From Spizellomyces sp. 'palustris' (lineage: Eukaryota > Chytridiomycota > Chytridiomycetes > Spizellomycetales > Spizellomycetaceae): a stretch of DNA of 64,000 bases. Positions 56,490 through 64,000 of this stretch are shown here, one piece after another. Position numbers and translations under genes: made by a program. Where the stretch lies: positions 49,903 through 113,902 of the forward strand of contig QEAR01000068.1 of assembly GCA_006535965.1 (NCBI GenBank), in the 5' to 3' direction. Below the pieces are notes generated by a model, which did not search any database, was not told the origin of the DNA, and saw only the letters and a program-made list of their open reading frames with translations. The number at the start of each line of letters is the position of its first letter. The stretch's first letter is position 1.

Positions 56490-58250
56490 AGTTCCTTATT
56501 GATTGCATAGAAGGAACCTGAACCGATACGAAAAACAAAGAAACGTGCTTTCCCGTCGCGGCGTCCCTGCTGCGAGTTGCCTTGGACGCCCGACCACCCG
56601 GGACATCACCCCAGGTAGACAAAAGCGCCGCAAATGACAATGCTTGTTGAACCACCGATGCCAGTCCTTTTTGCTCCGCCCTATCAGACACACATTATCA
56701 TTGAAAAAATGGGCGCGGCGATGAATTGGCACCCCATTACGGGAAAACAACTTTGGTATTTACAGAGGGTCCAGATGTCGGGTTTATTGTCACGTTAGGA
56801 TACTTATAACAACAAATCCTAATGCTCCATAAACACTCGTAACTTCCGAACCCGCATTCGCATTCATTCTCCTGAGGTGAGAAAGGGATTAACACGCCTT
56901 CAAAGAAGGGACTATGCAGATTCAAGCCCGCCGGACAAGCTAGGATCCTCCTTGAGCTCCGCGATATCTCTAAGTACACCCTCATGATCATGCCTCAACT
57001 GGGTGGAAAATGAAAATTCGAGAGCGCCAATTCCGAAAAAATGATATAGCGTGTCATATTTTTTATTTTAGCCCGTTCTAATTCATACCTCAACATATAC
57101 ACAAGGACGCATTTACAGAGATTACTTTTTACACTCCGACATGGCTGTCACGAACGGAAGTCAGGATACACTCTACTTTCTCATCCTCTTTCTCGTCTTC
57201 TCCGTAGGTGTCGTAGCCTGCACTATCCGCATCTATTACATTGGCACGAGAAACATCTTGACGCAAACGTTAATAGCTCAAAGCATTATGACCGTCGCCT
57301 ACTTTTCCGCCCGGCTTTCAGTTGTCGTTCGTAACGGTGACCCAACCTGCGGGGCCCTGACGCTCTTTTCCGGTGTCGTAATGTGGTACATGTCTCTTGG
57401 GATCTTTTACCTGATCCAATCTCAAACGGCCCGCGCACTCTGCCAAAGCTTGTACCCACAAGTGAACAAACATGTCTTCACCGCGTTGCAAGCCGGCGTC
57501 ATGTTCGTCTGGTGCATTCACGTGATTATCGTCGCCGTACGCACTCATGTCGAGTCGTGCACCGTCGTCTACGACGGGCTCGTTGCCGATTTTGCTTGCG
57601 CGATCGTTATCCAAACCTACCTCCTCGCCCAAAACATTGTTATTCTTTTCAAACTCAACCACGGCTGGACAAGGAAAAACTCTAGATGGTCGACGATGCA
57701 ACTCGATCTCCTAAAGGAATCAACAATTATGATGGTCTTCCTGATCAGCTCCAACATTTACCTCTACTACATCTATATACCCGCCGTCGCGTATATAATA
57801 TGGTACTTTCAGATCTTTTTGTTCTGCTACCTCTCATACTCTACGCTGCAAAATATCCACGACACGAAGGACTTGGTAATGTCGGACCTGTCCAGTGGAC
57901 AAAAGATGGGCTTCCGTTCCGAGGACACAAGCGGGAAATCCAAAGCTGTCAGCTTTCCGGGACCCGAGGTACCAAAGATAGGATTGCAGGGCGTGCAAAA
58001 CACTATGGACGTCACTAGCTTGGAGGAAGGCATTTGAGCGTGCGAGGGATCTCTCCGAAACTTTAGAACGCATGGATTCAAAGTGATGGATATTGCATGG
58101 GTAATATAGAAGCAAATTACTGTATAAGGGCAACGGTACCTCCGTATTCTTTTTTGGAAGCTGAGGGTATGTTTTGGTCTTAGCGTGTAAGACGACAGTA
58201 ATAGAAACTTAAACTGCACGAAAGACGCGTATTGCGTAAGCAGTTGAGAG
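56490..58250 (+). repeat. Segmental duplication, copy B (downstream 7TM unit)
   Basis: Partner of 54280-56190. Alignment of the coding part is gap-free to residue 240. The 3' match runs past the stop into GACGACAGTAATAGAAAC and CGCGTATTGCGTAAGCAG. Confidence 0.85.
57141..58037 (+). CDS. Seven-helix membrane protein B, paralogue of protein A
   Basis: Intronless, 298 residues, same start (MAVTNGSQDTLYF) and same seven helices. Counting by eye, about 69% of residues 1-240 are identical to protein A without gaps. Most conserved are TCGALTLFSGV at helix 3, FACAIVI in helix 5, RWSTMQLDLLK in the inner loop and LSYSTLQNIH at the end of helix 7. Least conserved are the first inner loop (residues 31-41), helix 4 and residues 171-180. 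Cys70, Cys140 and the N5 sequon are kept. The cytoplasmic tail has diverged and is longer, with Ser/Lys-rich SEDTSGKSKAV. The pattern suggests purifying selection on the core and change in the tail and first inner loop. Function unknown. Confidence 0.85.
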   Translation: MAVTNGSQDTLYFLILFLVFSVGVVACTIRIYYIGTRNILTQTLIAQSIMTVAYFSARLSVVVRNGDPTCGALTLFSGVVMWYMSLGIFYLIQSQTARALCQSLYPQVNKHVFTALQAGVMFVWCIHVIIVAVRTHVESCTVVYDGLVADFACAIVIQTYLLAQNIVILFKLNHGWTRKNSRWSTMQLDLLKESTIMMVFLISSNIYLYYIYIPAVAYIIWYFQIFLFCYLSYSTLQNIHDTKDLVMSDLSSGQKMGFRSEDTSGKSKAVSFPGPEVPKIGLQGVQNTMDVTSLEEGI

Positions 58251-58293
58251 AGTTCGTGCCATTTGCTACCTCAATCTTAGGAACTTCCCAACC

Positions 58294-59113
58294 ATGTCCT
58301 CCAAGCCAAACGTACCGCCAAACGAAGATACACTAGCTAGAACAGCCCACTTTCTCTGCAAAACCTCCCTAACGTAAGTCCTCTGAAGAACACCACGTAT
58401 CAACGACAACCCAAACCCGAGAGACCATCTAATTTGTCTTTCCGGATCAGCTGGCAGTCATGGAAAGAAACCGAACCCGAGCTCTTTTGGTTCTTTGAGC
58501 GACATTTCCGTGCCTGGTCTTGCTCGATCAAACTCACAGCTGACGATAAGACCTTCCTCGTCTCCCTTGACCTTCCCAACGACCATGTCGGTAAAATTGA
58601 GCGAGCCATTAAGGATGGCGTGTTGGCCATGGAATTGGATAAGATGCATGGAATTGATCCGGCGTTGAGCAGTGGAAGGAGGGATGTGAGTATTTTTTTT
58701 TCTTTTTTTGTCCATGCAGTTTTCGTATGCAGCAATTCATAGGTTGTGGATACATTTTAGGTTAAGATATCGAAATTCCAGGTGAGCATGGCACCCGCCC
58801 AGCCCCAAAACCTTAAAACCAAGCACACGATGCAAGGTCTCGAGCAACGGCTTTTAGAGCTAGAACTCCGAGAACGAGCTAGATCGATTGACTTGCGAGG
58901 TACATACTCCCATCCTTGCCCTTCTTAGTCATTCCGTCAATTGAACAGTATTGTTACCTTTTTTTGCCAGTCATCATGGATCGTCTGCAGAGTTTTCAAG
59001 TGGATATCTACAAGCGGCTTGAGGGGATGGAAAAGAAGGTAGATGATACGTTGGCGGGCTTGGCTGTCAAGTGCGATAAGATGGAAAAGGTTGTTGCGCG
59101 ATATAAAAAGTGA
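58294..59113 (+). CDS. Small coiled-coil protein, function unknown
   Basis: Four exons in frame: from 58294 (MSSKPNVPPNEDTLARTAHF, donor GTAAGT), from 58450 (TWQSWKETEPELFWFFERHF through PALSSGRRD), from about 58762 (VKISKFQVSMAPAQP and LEQRLLELELRERARSI), and from about 58971 (VIMDRLQSFQVDIYKRLEG, ending KMEKVVARYKK with TGA at 59113). Total about 210 residues. The first half is a compact domain (IKLTADDKTFLVSLDLPNDH, KDGVLAMELDKM) with no family I recognise; the second half is a coiled coil. Small coiled-coil proteins of this size include subunits of trafficking and ciliary complexes, but no such claim is supported here. It neighbours the CFAP92-like gene on the same strand. Confidence 0.7.
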
Positions 59114-59587
59114 TGGTTGGGGCTTGCGTCGAGCTATTATAATAGGTGAACAGTGAGACGGTCCTGCTTTATGGTGGAAGGTAAAGAGTGCAAATATGCT
59201 TGTGGTTTTTGGGTGCTCGAAAAGGCTTCAAATACCAAAGATAGCCAGGCACACTTTTCCCGCTGAATGGCATACATGCGGCCATATTTTGGTAAAGCTA
59301 TAAAATGGCATCGTGCTTGCGAAGGTGGAAATACTTGTAGCCTTGTAGCAAAGGTTTAAAAGACCTTGAGGCAATGAGACACCTTAATTGCTAACGCTCA
59401 TACAACCACAGCCATCGGAAATGAGACCAAAAAATGTAAACTGTACGTAGGTAACATCGCGGAGATTTTCTCTATCCTCATCATAAAATAAAACCCTAAA
59501 TAAACAATATACGATTCTGATGCCCGTGTCAAATCATTCATCCATATGATCGTAAGCTCGGTCATAGAATCCCGCTTCCATCTAGCG

Positions 59588-62500
59588 ATGAGCCATACCA
59601 CCAAAACCACAGATCCAACCACCAGTCAGCAAGCACTCAACTCCCTTTTCGCTTCCGTCGCAACGGCTGGGGACCACACTATCAAATTAACGCTAGAATG
59701 CCAATATGCCCTGGAGAAAAGTACGAGTTTACGTGTTTCATCACCGACGATCCGGAGCTAACATGTAAATGATCAGTCTTTCAGCAGCCGCCTCTCTTCC
59801 AGCGATACCTAGCGAGAGAGAAAGAAAACAGGGAATTGAAAAAGAAAAAGAATTCCATGGACGACTATCGCAGGTTTTATATGGTGTATTCAATTGCGGG
59901 AGTATTTGAAGGCAAGGTTAGTTCTGGGGATTGGATTACGTTCAATTGATCCAGATATAACATGATTATGCTGATGGTTACTCCTAGACCGAAATTCTGT
60001 CGTGGGATGGCTCACCCTGGTCTTGGTCAAACGATGTGCAAGTTGATTCGGTAAGAAAGCTGCCGGATTTTTTGGTGTGGAGACTCCATTCTATAATCAC
60101 ATCTGCCTCCATTATCTCGCAACAGACATTCTTGGCCGATCTTTATGATAAGCCCATAAGTGTATCCCTCTATGAGGTCGTCAAAATCGAAGAGCCTGTT
60201 GCCCCATCTCGCACCTCCGTCCTCCGTAGAGGTGGCAATAAAGCAGCGGGATCCCGTGTCCGACTGAGCGCCCCCCTCGGTCCGGACGCACGAAAAAGTT
60301 CTATGGAAGCGCTGGCGAAGCGGCAATTGATTTTGGCAAATGCAGAGTTGCCCATCAAGGAGAGGTATTCTCTCATCCGCAGAGCATCACTTTTGGGTTT
60401 TGGCGCAAAGGCGGATATGGCGGTAGAGGAGAGCGATGAAGAAGAACCAGCACAACAGGAGGAAGAGACCAAAATGAAAAGGAGCAAACCAGAAAAGCAA
60501 AAACCAGCTCGAGAAGCACCAAAATCCAAGACCAAAGTAGGAAGCCAGGAAGATAGCTTTGATGTGAAAACCTTACCCGCAGATACTTCCCCCCGTTACG
60601 CGCTTCCGGTGCGGCCACGCACATCATCACCTCGAAGGCGACCGACCAACCTTGCCGAACTAGATGACAACTTCGATCTCCGTGAACCAGCTCAGCCTCA
60701 CCACTATGACAAGCCTGAGCGGCACCTATCCGCACGTAGTAGGAGCGCAAGAACGCGACGGAGCCCAGAATCCAGCGAGCGCCAGCTGGCATTAAATGCA
60801 ATGGAAGAAGAGCCAGAGCAAGTTCCTCGACGAATGCCATCTCCCGAGAGACAAACAAGACCTCCTCCCAAGCCAACCAAATCATCCCAAAAACCAGCAT
60901 TGGACATGTTGCCTGCAAAAGAAACTGAGACAAAACCAGAGGCATTACTCACCCTTCAAGAACCCAGTCGCAAGAAACCGACAGCGATAGAGCCAAAACC
61001 TCATCCTCGTATTGTCTCAGAACCGCCTGTCGAGAAGCCAGTGCGCCACAAGGCACCCGCACCTCGCGCATCGTCGGCCCAAGCCAGACAGCCGGTAGCT
61101 TCCAAAGACGGTCCTAAAGAAACCAAAAAGAAGAATGAGATTCGACATGAGCTTCGAGCACGATTAGAGCTGGATCCCACTGATCTTTTCTGGGGTGATC
61201 TGACTGTCGCTGCCGAGTACGTGTAATATTGATATGTCAATGGCCGACAATGATTCAAATTATTTTGAGACATTTCTTTGGCTAACTATCACAACTTGTA
61301 GAGTCGAGGACAAGATTGAAGGCCTGGAATTTTGTCGAATAGCATTAGCTTTAAGCGCTCCATTATTGTCAAAAAAGCAGGAAGAGGGGTGAGTGTTCAT
61401 GACGAATTCGGTGCTTCATCATGTGCTAGAACAACTTTCAACAGTCTCAACCCCGTGAGTATCACCCTCTTGGAAGCAGATGGAATGCCAGATAAGCCAG
61501 TCTCGTTCGAGGAACTGGACCATACATGTCTTCCCGTGTAAGATTGACTTGGCACCGATATATTCCATACTACCCTTACTCAATCCGTCCATATACAACA
61601 GCTTTACCCGCTTCAAATTCTTCAGTGATGCCCATACCCACCAGGCATCAACAACTCAACCTCACCGACGACGCATCACATTTAATACACGGCACCTGAT
61701 ATTAGCAGGATTGCTAGACGAAGATAAGTTGAGAGATGATTTACTGAACAAACGGTTCGTGGTAGAGGTATGTGTCGCTAGGTTAAAACAAACAAAGAAG
61801 CATGCTGACTTCGGGAGAACATAGATTCATGATAGAGATATTCGGCCACCGGTATATGTCATGGCGATTGCTCAAGGTGGGCAGAGACACTCTTCTATAT
61901 TTTTTCATTACAATATCTAAAGTATCTCAGATGTCGGCGCGGGTAACACCGCTCAAATGAATACCAACGGCAAGCATTCGTATGGATATGCGAGCTTTTG
62001 TAGGTGGCAAGACAAGTCCTCGCAACAAAGCGTGGAAGGATCTGATTTTGCGTATCTCTGTGCCCATTATAGCCTTAGCAGATTTAGCAATGGGAATGAG
62101 GCATGTAGAGTTGATTACCCCTATCCTGCCGGGACGGCACCGACCAGGTTTGTTTCTGAACATCTAACGGAATATCCCTGAACGATGTATGCGCATAGCT
62201 TCCTTTCCTAACACAATCACCAGCAAGCAGCACATCGAGCATTCCTGCAGGACTATGGTTAGAATCCGCCGCAACGTTGTCCATCCGTGTCGAACTCAAA
62301 TATCCTATCCTTGCCAATACGGCTTCAACGGGCGGAGCACTTTCTGAAGGACTCTTTGGAAGAGTCGTCATTGTTACCAGGTCTGTATCTAATAACCTCT
62401 TCTTGTGTTCTATTTTGACACTTCTATAGCGCACAAGACGAGTCCATTGCGGAGCTTGTGCATGAGACAATCGTGGCACAGAATTTAAAAGCACTAAATA

Positions 62501-64000
62501 TACAGGCCGAGTCCGAAAAGGAAAGGAGGATGATACTGGAGGCGTACACCCTTTCGGACGAAGAGAAGTGCAACGTGGAGCTGGTGAGATATAAAGTATC
62601 GACGTGTTGTTGGTGCTGACGCTTCTTCTAACAATCGCTCTGATTACGTGGAACCCGTGCTAGGATATACTGACAGGCTACCACATCTTTGATTCTCAAA
62701 TGCGCATACTCCTCGTCGAAGGGCTTTTGGACGGTGGAACGGCTCACTTACTGGAGATTCTACCAAAGTGGGTTTTTCGCAAGCATGGCAGCAAAGAGAC
62801 ATACCATCATTAAGCACCTTACAATCAGGTCGGACGCATACCATCTTTGGTACAATCCATCCATAACATTTACCTCACGCATCTGGCTGGCTGCACCAGG
62901 TCTACTCTACCTCAAGCTTGATCCATCACTTTCTGAAATAATGAGGCAGACATCTACCTACTTACGCAAGCGCACGTCATCAGAAAGTTTTGAGTGCTTG
63001 GAGATGTTGAATCAGGTAGGTGGGAGGTACCTTTTCCTTGGTAATGGATGCCCATTTTCTCACTGACCGCGCATGGTAGATCCTTCACCTAGACTCTTCA
63101 TCCACCCCTGCACCTATTGGTCACTATCCGAGCACGGATTTGATCAATGCGATTGCTGAAAACTTTGGGCAAGTAGTACCCTTTGAAATCGCAGCACCCA
63201 AGGCAGCGCGAAAGATTCGTCGAATGATGGAGAGGAATGGGTTGGGTGGACTGTCCATCAGTGATGTAGATGAACAAGATCAGGTGGGTTCAGAAGGAGG
63301 TCTGTCTCATACAGAGACGACTTCTAAACTCAGTACAAAGGTATCAAGGACTTCTTTGGCGACATTTGGGTCAGGGTCAAGCGTGCGGGGAGTGGCAGAG
63401 AGAGGAGGAAAGCGCGTAGCCGATACAAATGAGGACTTTGAGCAATGGTTGGCCTTCCGTAGCTTGCGACAGCCAAACTTTTTGGCTATCAATGTGAGAG
63501 TACGTTTGACGAGGATGTGTGTATTCAACGATCACATTCAAAGCGAACATGCTCTACAGCAATTTAACGGTGCACGCCGGCCACCTAGGGAACGTGACTA
63601 TCAAGAGCATCCCGTGCACAACTACTCTATGCAAACATTTTCGACCACAGCTGCACAGCTTGGAAGTCTGCGAGCACGAATGGAAGAGGTAGGTTACCAT
63701 GGAATAGCAATAGCAATATGCTATTGAGCCCGAAGAGTTCGAACAATTTTGTGCTCTTGTAGGATGGTCAGACAGTCTTCTCCTACGGTGGCAAGTTCCT
63801 CTCACAAGTGATATCACAGGTGGATTATGATCAAGAGATTCGAAAGGAAATGGTAGAGAGTAGGAGAAAATGGATCACAAAGGATGGATTTCGACCTGCA
63901 CCATATGGTAAATGTGCCTTCACAACCCAGAGGGTTTGAGATGATCCGGTATATTTAGGGGTTATTGTGCTCTGGTTTAGATAGTGTAGAGGTGACAGAA
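59588..64000 (+). CDS. CFAP92/DUF4550-like cilium-associated protein (5' part)
   Basis: A long multi-exon gene that runs off the window. A Pro/Lys/Glu-rich region of about 300 residues (60130-61200) precedes a domain carrying LFWGDLTVAAE, NPVSITLLEADGMPDKPVSF, FCKI-type CFPCKIDLAPIYS and FNTRHLILAGLLDEDKLRDD, followed by LLNKRFVVEIHDRD, GMRHVELITPILPGRH and VELKYPILA. Later exons have FDSQMRILLVEGLLDGGTAH, LLEILPKW, WLAAPGLLYLKLDPSLSEIM, RQTSTYLRKR, SFECLEMLNQ and GHYPSTDLINAIAENFGQVV. This order (L..KL..K.LVVE(V/I)HDRD, then a LFEGL block and LSEIMRR..Y) is what I recall of the CFAP92/KIAA1257 family. The 5' exons (59588-60000) are uncertain; an earlier ATG lies at 59546. If correct, it supports a flagellated zoospore. 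Confidence 0.6.

Noticed and set aside
51000-64000. Transposon or integrated virus in the accessory segment
   Set aside because: No transposase, reverse transcriptase or terminal repeat recognised. The duplication is a simple gene cassette copy.

Overview
The window is nuclear DNA from a fungus. Genes are dense and lie on both strands. Most are broken by short introns (mostly about 50-90 nt, GT..AG), and the proteins match opisthokont and fungal families. Several features point to an early-diverging, flagellated fungus, most likely a chytrid. The last gene resembles a cilium/flagellum protein of the CFAP92 type. There is an MMAA-type cobalamin GTPase. Two SMN-pathway snRNP assembly factors (Gemin2 and pICln) are present. 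Fungus-specific families sit beside them: a Byr4/Bfa1 GAP subunit, an AreA-type GATA factor, a Crz1-type factor and an AzgA purine permease. Species cannot be named from sequence alone.

Layout. 0.3-19.5 kb is a compact housekeeping block: BAR-SH3 protein, FtsJ-fold methyltransferase, Gemin2, Crz1-like zinc-finger factor, Noc4, mitochondrial uS7, ATP synthase subunit h, FHA-forkhead factor, WDR61/Ski8, DCAF7/WDR68, ribosomal protein eS27 and an RRM-cyclophilin (PPIL4 type). 19.5-21.4 kb shows no gene I can support. 21.4-33.2 kb holds Gep4 phosphatase, pICln, an intron-bearing tRNA-Asp, an HMG-box protein, the large alpha-COP gene and a Byr4/Bfa1-like gene. 33.4-46.3 kb holds a purine permease, an atypical casein kinase 1, the MMAA-like GTPase, the Snf1/AMPK alpha kinase, a repeat-rich AreA-type GATA factor with GA-rich minisatellites upstream, and MAK16. 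46.4-50.4 kb is valyl-tRNA synthetase with a probable dual (mitochondrial/cytosolic) start. 50.7-58.3 kb is a gene-poor accessory segment: one low-complexity hypothetical gene, an unresolved stretch, and a tandem pair of seven-helix, GPCR-like membrane proteins carried on an approximately 2 kb segmental duplication. 58.3-64 kb has a small coiled-coil protein and the 5' part of the CFAP92-like gene, which runs off the window.

Functional themes: RNA-protein assembly and ribosome biogenesis (Gemin2, pICln, PPIL4, Noc4, MAK16, eS27, uS7m); nutrient and stress signalling (Snf1, AreA-type GATA, Crz1-type, AzgA); mitochondrial function (ATP synthase h, Gep4, MMAA, ValRS). The most novel item is the 7TM gene pair. 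It keeps a class-A-GPCR-like layout (N-out glycosylation sequon, TM3/ECL2 cysteine pair), but I cannot assign it to a named family. All gene models were read by eye from splice signals and frame. Exon edges flagged as uncertain need transcripts.
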